A DNA stretch of 64,000 nucleotides from Sphagnum compactum (taxonomy: Eukaryota > Bryophyta > Sphagnopsida > Sphagnales). A program made the translations under genes and the position numbers. How positions within the stretch are numbered: the stretch's first letter is position 1; the number at the start of each line of letters is the position of its first letter. The stretch is taken from assembly GCA_965153455.1 (NCBI GenBank), contig OZ234494.1:18042001-18106000 (forward strand), written 5' to 3'. The notes under the pieces are model-generated. The model was not told the origin of the DNA. It saw only the letters and a list, made by a program, of their open reading frames with translations, and ran no database searches. Positions 1 to 18,200 of the stretch are shown piece after piece.

Positions 1-2650
1 AATATTAAGTGATGATGAATGTGATTACATGTGAACAAAAATAATGTAATTGTAATGTAATCAAAATGTTACCCCTTAGTGTGAATTGACATTATGAGCT
101 TATCAATATCAAGGCCTATTTTGCAATTGGCCCAATACCCACCTCAATTCAAAACCAAGAGTTGATCTTAAATGAAACCTCAAAATTGTGCTCATTGACT
201 TCACTCGCCCTAAAATCTAAGCCAAAAATAATATGGTTATTTACATGGCATTCGGTTGGCACAAAATTCTTGGGTCAATCATAGATTATGATGTAGGCAC
301 CAAATTCTTGGTCTTGCTCGTATGTTATGAACTAGATGTTAGTTTCTTTGAGCCTTGGAAGAGGTCGTTTACTGAATTGAGGTGTGAGAATGTTGAGACT
401 AGTGTTGTTGTAGTTATTTGAAATGAAAAAGAACTAGAAGTTATTGTTTTGAAATTAATTCAAAAATTAGAAAACCATGGGGTTTAGTTTTTTGAAAAAA
501 CAATGAGAATTAAAAAATTGTTGATCCTATTTATGTCAAAACCCTTGAAGAACTAGTGGCTTTCATGAAAGAACTGGCCATGAACTAATTCTTTTATGGT
601 CAGTTATTTGATTTTCCAAAAAATTAAAACCTTGGTTATTAGGACATTGTCTTTCTTTTTTGAGAATCATGATAATGGATATTAAGAACCACCCTAATCT
701 TATCACCAAGGGGTTTGTTCATGTTTCTAATAATTGCCCATGTAAAAATCTTATAAAACAATGTAAATGAATAAATGAACATAACACATAATAATATATG
801 CAATACTTTTTTTACTTTTTTTTTCTCTAGGATTCAAGATGACTAGGGTAGAAGTGGAGCTTGTTCAATAAAAAAAGAAGAGGAAAAAAAGGAAAATGGG
901 CTTCAATGGCAAGCATGAGGAAAGAAGAGAAAGATAAATAGGAGAAAACATATGTTAGTTATGTAAGAATGATATTTTGCAAAACTTCTTTCATTATGGT
1001 TTTATGACCTCATTCATGTTGCTTTCTTTTGTTTAGAGGTTGTTTGCAAGTGTAGTTGATTGTGTTGTCATATTACTTTTTGGGTTGTTGAAAGCATCAA
1101 CAATGACTTGTTTTGTATCAAATGAAGTTCTTACTCCTTGTTATTTACCCTTTTTGTTACATTGCATTCCCCTTTCTTATGATTGTTTTGCAACTCCTTT
1201 CAATTTAGTCTTGCGAAACATGGTTTAAGATAAGCAACCCAATATTGCTCCTCATCATTTACAATTTTTGTAAGTTTAAGTGTGGTGCTAGAGTCATCTT
1301 GCAACTCCTAGTATTGCTACAAGCTCAACTTGTTTCAAATGAGCTACCGTTTATTAATTCGATTTTGTTGTGGAATTGCCTTGTAGTTTTTTTAAACCAT
1401 AACTACTAATGAAAAATGTGAGGTGCAATAGGTTCATCTTTCAAACCATAATTTCTAAGGATAGTGGGCAATGCAATAACCCCATGAAAATATTGCATTG
1501 TGATTTACACTTAAATTTTTTACATAGCATCATGTAAGTCTACTTAATAAAAAATAAAACGTGCATGCCATGCAAGTGAAAGCACGTACAAAAACTTTGG
1601 CATGTAATTGTAAATCATGGTTTACACAACATATAAAACGACTACTTCCACTTACATGCACAATATTGGTGTTAACCATCTACATGCATCTACTTACTTA
1701 GTAATCACCAATTATCCTACTTGCCTACTAAATACAATATTTATCCTTTATAATATATACAATATATATTTTTAAGAAAAAATTGACTCAACACTCACAA
1801 AATGCACCTACCCTCCATTGGAAACATGTTATGACTTAATTGTGGATAAACCAACCACAATTGATTTTGCCTTGTTAACCAATCCTACCCTTTTACTTCC
1901 CTTCACACTACCTTAATACCTACCACTACCTAGATACCTACCTACCTACCTACCTAAATATGGTTCCAATGGATGGTGTGCTGGTGGCTGTTGTTGGTTC
2001 ATTCCGGGGCCACTAGGGTTGCATTTTCAAAGGGTGGAACTGCCATGCCATGGGCATGGACTTTTTTTTACCAGACTTGAAGAACAAGGCAAATGTGGAG
2101 TGCACACCTCTCCATCTAACACAAGCACTTGAGTGTTAGTCATGAACAACAAAGCACCTGAAGAAAATTTCCTTGTGTTGGACGGGTCTCAATTTTTGTT
2201 TGAGAACCGTTGGGTTTGGTTTTTTGAAAACCTTGCTTGCCACACACCTAAACACTAGACCCGAGATCCTACTTAGCCTCGAACTCCTAAGTTTTTGTGT
2301 TGAAAATTGACAAACCCCGCACATAAAGAAAAATTTAGATCAAATAAAAAGATCGATTTTCAATTGGTCGATTCTCATTGTAGTGACAACCGTTTGAGAT
2401 CCGTCTCAAATTGGGTATCACCAACCAACCTTGTGATATTCAAGGTGAGAACCGGCTTGAAACCCTAAGAGATTCTCACTCTTGCCCAACATTGGGTAAG
2501 AACCCTACCCTTCTTCCTAGGGCCTTGTGATCTACATATGTCTAAAGACTAGGTCCGTGATAAGGTTCCCCAAAGTGCCTTATGATGAGTCCCTTAAAGC
2601 CCACAAGTGGGGTCTTGTGTTCCTTAATTGTGGGGTCCAACTCGTACCCA
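1..2650. other. AT-rich intergenic DNA, no gene seen
   Basis: No reading frame here resembles a known protein. Short ORFs (for example 233-421 and 1040-1228) lack coding character. A CTAC/CCTA tetranucleotide microsatellite lies at about 1935-1956. The last few hundred bases become less AT-rich towards the promoter of the aspartic proteinase gene. Confidence 0.6.
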
Positions 2651-2663
2651 GTTTGCCCTTTCA

Positions 2664-2674
2664 CCAATTATATA
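2664..2674 (+). promoter_or_regulatory. Possible CCAAT and TATA motif of the aspartic proteinase gene
   Basis: A CCAAT motif runs directly into a TATATA stretch (2669-2674), about 245 bp before the chosen start codon at 2919. That spacing allows a 5' leader of roughly 200 bp. The motif is short and the region is moderately AT-rich, so this is a suggestion only. Confidence 0.3.
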
Positions 2675-2792
2675 CCCATCATTTTTTTTACCATTTTTAC
2701 TATGTGCATTTAACCGACCCCCAGGTGGGTACCCGACAAGTGTTTGGTACCCCCCACCGCGGGTACATGGCGGGCGGGGCAGAAGACGGTAA

Positions 2793-7725
<4,933 letters not shown>

Positions 7726-8518
7726 TGCTGCAACCTCTTGACATCATTTGTGGACATGATAGTTTTTAAAGGCACGTCCTTTCTATGTTGATATGTGGAC
7801 TCAAGGAGATAATGCAGCAGCAGCACGTCACCTAGGTTCTGTGTTGGCCTCAGAGCTTGGCTGCCACTTTCCCTTTTGTGTACCATGTGTTACTGAACAG
7901 TGAAAAGATGCCTCAAACTAATGTACTGTGAGGTAGGCCAACCAAAGGTCTTTGTAAAGGGGTTAAATGCACACAGATTTTCCCCAAGACTACAGTTGAA
8001 GCTCCATGGTGGTGAGCACTGGAACCCTTCAATCCACATTCAACAATGGTGGAGTGCTTTAAGGGATACATTCGGGGTGTAGAAAGCCCCACCCACTACC
8101 CTATGTGTAGGCCTCTCTAGGCATGTTAGATGCTTGCTTGTACATTTTTATAGCTTATACAAAATCAAAGCTTGTCCTCACAAGCTTGTTGCAGCTTGGA
8201 TGCGGATACTATTGACTTTCCTTTATTGGCTATCCCTCTTGAGTGCTAGCTAGATGACATCACAACTGAGTCTTTTTGTTGCTTCTGCAAATGCGACATA
8301 ACTCAGGCTTCACGCTGTTTACAGTTTGTTTGCACTAAGTTTTGAGCAGATTGTTATGTACTTATCCACACTGTGACCGACTGTCGGGAGTTGACAAAGT
8401 CAGTGGGAGTAATGTCTGCTAGTCACTGCCATTCATGAGAATTCCAATACTCTGTGATGTATGTGGGAGACGACAACAACAGTCATTGCCCCACAACCAA
8501 GTGGCAAGCTGACGAATG
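7726..8518. other. 3' region of the aspartic proteinase gene and intergenic DNA
   Basis: The first few hundred bases probably hold the 3' UTR. I recognise no other coding signal; the ORF at 7900-8082 resembles nothing I know. Confidence 0.5.
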
Positions 8519-8550
8519 TGGCCTTCATTGCAGGTGGCCTTCATTGCAGG
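8519..8550. repeat. Exact 16-bp tandem duplication
   Basis: TGGCCTTCATTGCAGG occurs twice head to tail (8519-8534 and 8535-8550), followed by another TGG. It is an exact and therefore probably recent duplication, with no coding context. Confidence 0.85.
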
Positions 8551-8789
8551 TGGCAATGGATCCCGGGTGTGTATTGCAAGGTTGGACACCCACACCTTGC
8601 AATGGTCAGATTTCAATGAAAAAAGAAAATGGTCCAGATGTAACACATTGTGATGACTGATCATTCTATTGCAATGCAATTACAACATCATATCAATGAG
8701 TATATCAACACTTCATTAGCCCTTAATCTTGAACACGTTGCTGAAGTGTTATAAAAGCACGAATATATAGAGGGGGCAAGTTTGAGATG

Positions 8790-9740
8790 TAGAAATTAAT
8801 CTCTATGAATTAGGTGCCACTCACAAACAAAAATGTAATGAGATTACTCTTCTAAATAGCGCATGTGAATAAAACGAATTTATTCATTTTGAGACATATG
8901 GCATTTGAGATTAGGACACATCAACCAAAGAAGATTGAGAGAAATACAAACTATGTCAAAAGGAATTGGAGTCTTTTGATCAAAAGAGTCTAACTCGATG
9001 TCAATCATGTATCAAAGGAAAATAACATAGAGTTACGTTTTCAAAAGAGAGCATAACTAGGGCACGAGATATATTAAAAGTTATTCATATAGTGACATTT
9101 ATAGTCAATTACAAACACATACACATATAGGATGCACCTTTCCTAAGTCATATTGGGGTGAAACTTTAAATACTTCCAATTATTTACAAAATAGGACTCA
9201 ATTAAAACATTAGATCAGAAAACACCTTTTGAAATATGGTGAGGAACTCAGCTTACACTAACTCACTTAAAAGTATTTGGTTGTAAAGCTTATGCCTTAA
9301 TCCTAAACGAAAATAAACAAAAGCTAGTTTCTCATTCTATAGCATGCATCCTCTTAGGTTATAGTGAAAAATCTAATGCCAATAGGTTAATGGACATATC
9401 TAGTAGACAAATCATTACTTCTAAAAATGTTGTATTTGATGAAACACAAATTTATGATGCACAAAAAAAGATCTCAAATATAGAAGCACATGATGATACT
9501 TTTGCAAATGAAAATGATCTTACCTTCGATCCAAATTTCATAAAGTTAGTGACAATTCCAACCCCCAAATTAATTCCAACTCACAACCGAGGGACTCCTA
9601 TCCCAAGGTTTCAAGATCAAATCGAGCCTTCCACCCAACCTACATTAAGTACTTCACTCATTTTGATCCTGAACAATGCCAATGTTCAAGAATTTTCCAA
9701 ATTATCTAAGATGAATCTTTCTTGGTTTTCTAATATCTGA
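8790..9740 (+). pseudogene. Decayed Ty1/copia pol fragment (GAG-pre-integrase and integrase)
   Basis: Conceptual translation in shifting frames shows copia pol pieces in the normal order. A GAG-pre-integrase motif IWHLRLGHINQRRL lies near 8896, followed by CQSCIKGK near 9005. A piece of integrase core includes TPFEIW near 9220. The integrase C-terminal block has LKVFGCKAYA, ILLGYSEKSNANRL and NVVFDE at about 9265-9440. Several frameshifts and stops separate the blocks, so it is dead. No reverse transcriptase or RNase H is visible downstream and no LTR pair was found, so it is an internal fragment. The open frame 9390-9740 is its longest surviving part. Confidence 0.85.
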
Positions 9741-10108
9741 TACCAAGTCTACTAAAGTCCTTGTGGTAGAGAGTTAAACAAAGTTATTTTCAAAGATAAT
9801 GATCATGGCACAACTGTGCAAGATGAACTACAATGTGTTGGACAATCTTGGACCTAATCTCCTTGATTTGGGTTTAAAGACCATGAATATCAACACAGAG
9901 TGGAAGCATCCCGCTCTTCCACTTTGCATCCATGTAAGCAATGGTATTGGCAACAATGGGCAGCTGGAACACATTAACAAATTCTTGAAATAGAGGAATT
10001 CAAGTTGGGCCTTCTCATCATTGCTTGTAAAATGGGGAGTGTCGTTGAAGGAAGATTGGGATCATTGCAATCACAATTGACATATGGCTAGATTGAATAG
10101 GAGCATAG

Positions 10109-10701
10109 GGGTGAAAGCATGTTAAGGTGTAATACTTTTGGGCATATGTGGAGTCCATACTAATGTTAAAATGAAAATCCATATATACTGTAGTATAATA
10201 CATTATATTGCACAAGTCATATGGCAACGCTAAACAATTTTTTTTTAAACTTTTAAACTTTATCAATGATAGATAATTGTATCAAAATTTTACATTTAAA
10301 AAATGAGAAGTTTAATTATTAATTCTAATTGAATAAAAAAATTTACACAAAAATCCATACTTCATTGTATATCTCAATTTATGGTTTTTAAAAAAAATCA
10401 AAATTATCTTCCTTTGTATCAATGGCATCACACTAATTTCCATGTCAAAAAAATCATTCGATTAAGCATTTTAGTAAATATAATGAGTCCATAATCATAT
10501 GATATGGATTGTGATGCAAGTTTTTAGCACTTCAAATGTATAATATATTATGGTAACTCAAAATCCATTTTGAGATTCATATGATGTGATCACTTCATAT
10601 AATATATTATTTTGTTGAGTCTTATTCATTTAATTTTTGTTCCATGGCCAATAATCAAGTTGTGACAAAATTATGTACTACACCTTAATGTGCTTTCACC
10701 C
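10109..10701. mobile_element. MITE-like element, about 593 bp, TIR starting GGGTGAAAGCA, TSD TAG
   Basis: The left end reads GGGTGAAAGCATGTTAAGG and the right end is the reverse complement of GGGTGAAAGCACATTAAGG. The match continues through GTGTA(A/G)TAC, so about 25 of 28 terminal bases agree. TAG flanks both sides (10106-10108 and 10702-10704). There is no coding capacity. GGG-starting ends with a 3-bp duplication recall PIF/Harbinger-type MITEs, though TAG differs from the usual TWA target. Confidence 0.75.
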
Positions 10702-11638
10702 TAGGATTCATGTTATGTGGATTTTGTATCATGTGTCTAAAAGTATCTAATGCAAATGGATACATTTCTTGAAGCAAATATTGTTGACCTATGAACTTCT
10801 ATTGTAAATAATGATTTAGATCCATTAAGGGAGGAATTGCAAAAGAGCTTCGTGGACAAGTAAATAGTTCTTGTTCCCAAATGTGTTAGCATTACTAGAC
10901 CATTTCATTGTAGTCCCATTGAAAAAGAGTACTGACGTGATAAAATATCAAGAAACTGAAGATCTCCAGGGACTAATGATACATCATCCACAAATGTTTC
11001 GACAGCTAAAGCAATTAGATCACAAGGCTCTATGAGCTTCCAATGAGGTGATTAACACAATGGCCAACATTGAGTGGACAGTTCAAATCATTTGCAAAAT
11101 AGCATCAATATTGAACAAACATGGAATCAATATTGTAATCACAATGTAGCGGATGTTGCCCAAGAGGTACATCTTGGCACAACCTGCCAAATTCATCCTC
11201 ATGTACTTACACAATATGTTTGAGGTACACACAATGATGTGGATAGCAATGTTGAAAAAGCTTCCTCATGGGAATTGGGTGAAAGTGGTGCAACTCTATT
11301 CACAATTGGCTATGGGAAGTATTTCCACTTCCACATCAGATTAGCAATTGCAATTCTCTATTGTAAAGCTCTTCATTACAATTGGTGGATTCACAATGCT
11401 TCCTCAAACAACAATCACTAATAATCACTTGGTAATTTTTATGTTGCTTATAGGAATCAATATGAGGAATTTGTGAAGAATGCCCATTTGGAGATTTCTT
11501 TTCAAAGACGGCAGATACTTTTGCACCAAATGCTCTTGTATAGTTTTGATACAACAACTATAAATCTTAAACATCAATTGCAAATCTCCTTAGAGAGGTT
11601 TTTTACTATTGTCTTAAATTGTTCCCCTTAAATACATA

Positions 11639-12326
11639 TAGTAAACCCCCTTTATAATCATGCCCATTTTAGTCACATTCTTGTTTGTGTCACACATTTT
11701 TGGGTAATCATTCATTTTATTAAGAAACACCAATTTTTTAGAGTCACTATCACATTTGTTAGTAGCACAAAATATTTACAAAACGTTTTTTTAAATGTGA
11801 TTATAATGGGGGAAATTTAGGGTAAATATTAGGGTTTTGTAAATTGTAATTCCTTTTGGCAGTGTTATTGTTGTTTTGTGTTCAAGTTTTGCAAAATGAC
11901 ACCATTGAATCCAATTGAAAAGAAAAGAAAAAACAATAACTTTCTAGTTCAAAGAAGCAAAAAATATGCAAAGTTGCTAAGAAAGCAGAAAATATGAATT
12001 AAAAAAATCTAGTTGACAAGATACACAAGCTAATAGTTAGGAACTCAAACTCAATGTAAATCTTCACATTAAAATAGGCAAAAATCACAACCTTCTTCAA
12101 GTTGAATAATACATAGTAAAGTTTTAAAATAACTCATGTAAAAAATTTAAACAATTAGCAACCTTTATTCTAGCATGAAACCGCTGTTTTGTAAGGTTGT
12201 TTTGCCAATAGTCACAATCTTGTAAGGGTTTACATGGAATGTGACTATACACATTTAAATCACAATTCATTAGTGTCACAAAAAAAAAGTGGTCACCAAG
12301 GGCGTGATTATAAGGGGGGTTTAGTG
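11639..12326. mobile_element. MITE-like element, about 688 bp, AGTAAACCCCC-type TIR, TSD TA
   Basis: The left end TAGTAAACCCCCTTTATAAT continuing CATGCCC pairs with the right end, whose reverse complement is CACTAAACCCCCCTTATAAT continuing CACGCCC. TA flanks both ends (11637-11638 and 12327-12328). Further degenerate copies of the end motif lie inside, at about 11795-11825 and 12210-12255. The TA duplication and CA(G/C)TAAAC-like ends fit a Tc1/mariner or pogo-type non-autonomous element. No transposase frame is present. Confidence 0.7.
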
Positions 12327-14052
12327 TATATGCCTTACAACCCATTTCCCTTGTTTATTTGATTTCTGAGTTAACAGCTTAGATATTATGTGTTTCATCT
12401 GTAACAACAATAGAAGTTGTAGGCAAGCATCTACCATACATGTGGGTAAGAGCAGTCTTGTCTGTTGCTTGCACCCAATGCCTACATCTTTAGCTATTTG
12501 AATGAGTTCCAACATCATCTTCCCTTGACAGCTTTGCTCGCAAAAAGAGTCTTGTTGGGATTGCAACACAGGTTGTGGGATGTAGCAAGGAAAATAGGAT
12601 CAGAAGGGGGCTTCACTCAGCACAATCACTGCAACATGAGTTTGAGTCTGTCAACAGAGTGTCACCTGCAGGTGTGTTGTAACTTGTAACCTGACCTGCA
12701 AGATATATCCTTTACTATAAGGTTCATAAGTGTCAAAGCAATGAGACTTGAAATACTTTTGAAGAAAAACTTCGAGTTTCAACATGTAAATGAGTAATAG
12801 AGCCCCTTAAAAACTCCAGCAATTTTCCATTTAATAGTCTCTCCAGTTTTCAGCATATATTTTGTCTTTGAAAGATAAGCTCAAAGTCAGCTCAGCTCAG
12901 CTCAGCTCCATTGGAAACAGTGGAGATGCCTTAACATGTGTCAGGGAGAAGAATTACCTCTTGTTAAAAAGGACAGGAGAAGCAGCAGTGTGGCCATCCC
13001 AGAACTGGGGACTCAAAACCTGCCAATTTGAAGCTGGGTCTTGTGGGTTCATTTGCAACAGATTCCTTTCAATTGTGAATTATATGTCAACATGGAGTTT
13101 CATATCACAAGGCAACTTCATTGATTCCTTGCACATTGAAGGATATGTAAAATTTCTTGGGTTTCCTTCTCAAGGAACTCATTATTTTATATATTTTCTT
13201 AAACACTTGAGGTAAAGGGATATTTTTTTCATATGCTACGAAATAATGAAATATTGAAAGAATGTTTTCTTGGCAAGGATATCGTGTTTAGATTTATTAT
13301 AGAGTATCGTAGCTTAAGGGATTTTGGCCCCTACTAGGTAATAGCTCTATTTTTATATAGAATTTTTGAAAGATGATATTTTGGCTTGTGTTGAAACTTG
13401 AGATTAGTAGTTATAGAGTTATAATATCTTGAAGGATTTTGGTTTTCTTTTAGAGGATTTTTTTTGAAGATTATATTTTTGCATGGTGAAATATTTGAGT
13501 TTCCATAATTTGGAAGTTTGTCTCTATTTTCTTTAGGTCAGATTAGTCAAACTATCCACACCCTCTATGAGTGGGTACTACTACTAGTGTTAACCAGAGG
13601 TTAATAGAACCTCTAGTCCTGGTTTTGACCAATAAAATAAAACAAAATAAAATTGGGTTATAGGTTCTCTGGGTGCAGGTTTAAGCTTTGGTTCTTTAAA
13701 AAATTAAAACCCTAATAGTTTAGGTTTTGGCACATTTTTTTTCAAACTCAAAAACAAACTTACAGGCTTGATTTGAAAACCAGATTTGGTTTTGTTTACA
13801 CACTAGATACACATTCCTCAAGATGGAGATTGTATAGAGATGGAGTTTTACCAACTAATTTAAATTGGGTAGTGTATATGTAGGCACAAAGTTTTACAAC
13901 CAATAAAAGACCTATCAATTGCCTGCAAAGTTAAACCTACTTGTCAAGTTTTCAAAAGAAATAAAAAATCAACTTGCTTACCTTAAGAACTTGAACTTGT
14001 GGCAAATTTTTTTTTTCAAGGTTTCAAATTTGGTTCTAGTTCTAACAAAAGT

Positions 14053-14112
14053 CTAGTTCCACGGTCTTGTGTTTGTGCCCCTTTAATTGCAAGGGTAAAG
14101 GTTCAAGTCCAC
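14053..14112 (+). repeat. Possible tRNA-like (SINE head) remnant
   Basis: GGTTCAAGTCC at about 14099 fits the Pol III B-box consensus. A degenerate A-box-like TAGTTCCACGG lies about 46 bp upstream, a tRNA-like spacing. The surrounding sequence does not fold into an obvious tRNA and no boundaries are visible. Confidence 0.25.
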
Positions 14113-15210
14113 GTCATGATAACTTGAACCTAAACCTTGAGTTTAACACTCCAAACTAGTGAACTTGCTCACATTGATTACCACATCCAACAACGTTTTA
14201 ATTAATTTTTCATGTTTAGCCATAAATATGAAAAATTGAATAGCACAAAGTTGAGAGACTATTCAAATGCTAGCCCTTGACCTGATAATTATGATCAACC
14301 AATTGAACGCAATCATTTTCTTTTGTTCATAGGCAAAATCAAACCCTTGTATAGTCATTCTACCTTTTTTAGACACATGTAGAGGTCTACACCCTTGTTA
14401 CAAGGGTGTCTAGTTTGTAATGTTAAATTCAAGGGTTTAGATTCTTGGGACCTAGACCCGAGGTGACACCCTTTTGTTGGAATTGGCACACAAGAATCAG
14501 ACCATGAAATTTGTCTTTTGCTAGATTCATAATTGAACCCAAAATCTTGAAAGAACATTCTTCAACACATGAATAGGTTTTTTAGGTTTTTTTTTTGGGG
14601 GGGAAAAGTTGCTGAAAGTTACAATTAAATATTAATTTTAAATAATTGTTGAACTCTGCATTCACATACAACACTTTTTAAATTTGTTATAAAATATTGT
14701 ACCCATAAAATCTCTTTGCATTGGGGAGTGTGTAATGTGTAGATGAAACTAGACCTAATTTTTTGAACTAGGCTCAATTGTTCTTGAATTTGAAGAGCTA
14801 GAACCAAACAACACTCATCTGAACTCAGTCATTTTACTGCAGTTGGTGGAGATGCTCTGATGCTCAGGGCTGCTGGCATTAAACAGATCCATTGTTCCTA
14901 ATGAGGGAATATAAAGGCCTACAATGAGGGCAACTGACTTAGCTGACTGGAAAAACCAATTTTGAGTTTTACCCAGTATTGCAAACTTGGAGTATGTTTT
15001 CAGTCTCACATGAAAAGATGCATTTGTCCAGACATAATTCACAAAAAAGCTTAAAAACTCAAAACTTCAAAAACACCAAGCTCTAAATGACAAACAATTA
15101 GTAGTATTCTGATATACCATAAATTGAACTAAACTTCCAGCATGTTTCAAGCCTCCAACCTGCCCTCTTCATTCCAGTCTCTGCATGTAGTCATGGGTGT
15201 TATTAATTGT

Positions 15211-15212
<2 letters not shown>

Positions 15213-15247
<35 letters not shown>
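15213..15247. repeat. (TC)n microsatellite
   Basis: Uninterrupted TC dinucleotides over about 35 bp. Confidence 0.95.
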
Positions 15248-15251
<4 letters not shown>

Positions 15252-18200
15252 TTGCATCTGCTGCTTTGAAGAGAAGATACTGTTGCTGGTCCCTTTAAAT
15301 GGCCTTGTACTTACAGAGTGAAGACCTGGTGAAAATTTACTATTCTATTTGGACAGCATGTTCTAAAGTGGAATTTGACCTCCAAATGTCAGGGCCTTCC
15401 ATTCAAGAAGGGCTGCCCCCCCCTTAAGTAAGTAACTCCCATTTTTTCCACAGGAAATTTTCCTTTTTCAACCTTGTAGATAATACCCCCTTGTGATTTC
15501 TTTAATAATCTTGTCTCTTGAAAAATTTCAGTAGGTCTGTGACAAAAAAGAAACCGCCGAAGAATATCACACTCAGCTTGGTAAGTGGACAAGAGCAAGT
15601 TCCATCCACATTACAATGTGCTCAACAAAACAAGAAACCTGACTGAACTGCACAATCTCTAATCAACTAAAACTACGGGTTGCCAAGGATTAGTGGTGTA
15701 CTCCAGTATCACTCTCTTTAGCACACCTGGTCCGCTCAAAGGCCAAGCCCACAGAAAACAGGAAACGAAACCCATTTCTTCACATTTGCTATCCCACAAA
15801 AGGTGCTGAACTGACGCCCATCACATAACACAGACCCCCACAGAACAAGACAAACTGTTGCATATGACTTCTTCCTCTCGCCAGTCTGGACACAGTGATT
15901 CCACAACATTCATACGGAGTCTCTTTTAACAACTTTGGTAAAGAGTGCTACAATGATGAAACAACGCTTGGATTCTCAAATCCTTTCCTAGTGCAGAACT
16001 TTAGAACAATTCTGCCCTTGGAGCTCCCAATCACATGGGTACTCTCACACTCCTAGCAACACAACAATCACACATTGAATTTGAACAACAAGAGACTCAC
16101 ACCCAAATAGACTTGGCGACAAGGACCGCTCATGACACCCTTGAGCTTATCATCATCTCCTTGGATCAACCCTTACATCTAACTTCAAGTCTTGCATTTC
16201 CTTCGTAGAAGCAAAATGTGCAACAAAACTCTAGTACTTCTAATTAGGGATTAACATGATGAAGCATTCATCCTCCACACCAAACAATGCAGATAATGCT
16301 TTCTACACAAGCATAACCATCACCTCTTGCTCTGGAAGTAAAACTATGGTACTTAACTCTTCCGCCCCCTTCACACACCATCAGCAATTCCTCCATATAC
16401 TACAGAAATCCTTGTAGTGCACTCATGAAACCAATTGCATTGCTCCCATTTTCGGCAAGAATTGAAGAATGCTCGTCCAAACTCTAACTCCAAGTGCCAA
16501 AGAATTCAATAACCCAACAATCCTGCATAAACAACATCAAACAAACCAAACTAAAGAAAGGAAAAAAACAAAACACCCTAGCTCATCATCATTAGTAGTA
16601 TCCACACAAACTATTGCCCAATTCCTCAACTTTGAATGATGCCAGCCAAGCACAAATAGCGCAGCTAAAATGGACATTCCACAAATGCTTCAACCTTAAT
16701 TCCACATCACAAATCTTTACATTTTGTAAGTCCTTAAATCAAGGGCTCACCTTTGGCTCCCCCCTTGCAAGGCCCTTCTTTTAGTGATGTCCTCAACCTT
16801 AAGCTTTCTTACACTTTTTTTTCTTCCCCTACCCCCATCCCACCTCCCTTGGCCCTCACTTTGTTGGTGATGTGGAGTAAATATAATTGTGATCTAAGAA
16901 CATATTCACCCATGCCCCATATCTAGGCCTCTATCATTGTTTATCACATCTGACATACACTGATACTTATTCTTCCATCCCCGCCCATAAACATTAAAAA
17001 ATGGACAATATAAAGGGAAACTATTGTATTTAAATGTCACTATTAATGTTGGTTTGTATATAGGGTTAGAGAGTGATATCAATATTAGTATCAATATCAT
17101 ACCAATTTAATATCAGCCATCTTAATACCAAGCTTGATACTTGTATCCCTTGGAATTAGGTTACCAAAAAAATTATTATATACCAAACCAATTTGGTATT
17201 AAGGTTTTGCTACCAATTTCAATACTCATACCAAAAAGTTTGAACATTTTTTCTCTTTGGTATTAATTATTGTTACTTGTTGGTGAGCTCATCCTTTGGT
17301 GCCATTCCTTACTACTTAATGTTGAAGCGTTTTTAATATGTATGTTGTTTATTGCTTCCCTCTTACTTCCTTTGTGTTTCAATCCATGTTTGAAGTCGCA
17401 CATCCTTATATTACGACTTTAAATCTAGTTCTAATCATCATGTTAATCTAGTGGTTAGTTTTTTTGTTGTCGTATTCTCTCATTGTTATAATGGTTATTA
17501 CAATGTTATGTTTGGAATGCACCATTACAAATTACATCACCATTTATTGGCATTTGCTTTGGGCATCTTATGTTTAAGGCATGTTAGTATGCTACAAATG
17601 AAACTAAAGTGGGGGTTGAGATGAAGGAGGTGAGTTTGATGGAAGCTTAGATTCTTTTTAGAAAACCATCACATGGATGAAGAAATTTGGGGAAAAAAGG
17701 CAAGAATGGGAACTAACTTGGAAGGAAATTGGCTTGAAGTTAAAGAAACTACAAAGCACTAGTCAAAACAAAGTTTGTTTCCATGGTTACATTGTTTTAA
17801 GAAATGTAGGATTGTGTTGTAGCCATAAATTTTTGCTATAGTTGGCCAACTTTCAGAGGGTGAAAGCAAACTAGGGTGGAACAAAAACGACACATCATGA
17901 CAATCCATAAATAGTCCATTATGAAATTAAGTACACTAGGAAGGTATGATAAAAACAAGCAAAAACATGATACTTTGAATCAAATGGACCATGTGGCAAG
18001 GTGTTATAAGATTTTTTCCATAAGGATTTAAGCATTTCTAACTTATTTCATGATAATCTTATATTTGAAATATGAGCATCTAAATCATTATTTTCAATAA
18101 ATGAAGGACTTCCTTCAGAAGCTCATACTTGATATACATCTCAAAATTAATCATCAAATATTTTCAAATTGTCTTATTTAATATCAATTTGCTACAATAC

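Noticed and set aside
14053-14112. Functional tRNA gene
   Set aside because: Only the B-box is convincing; no acceptor stem or anticodon arm can be paired.
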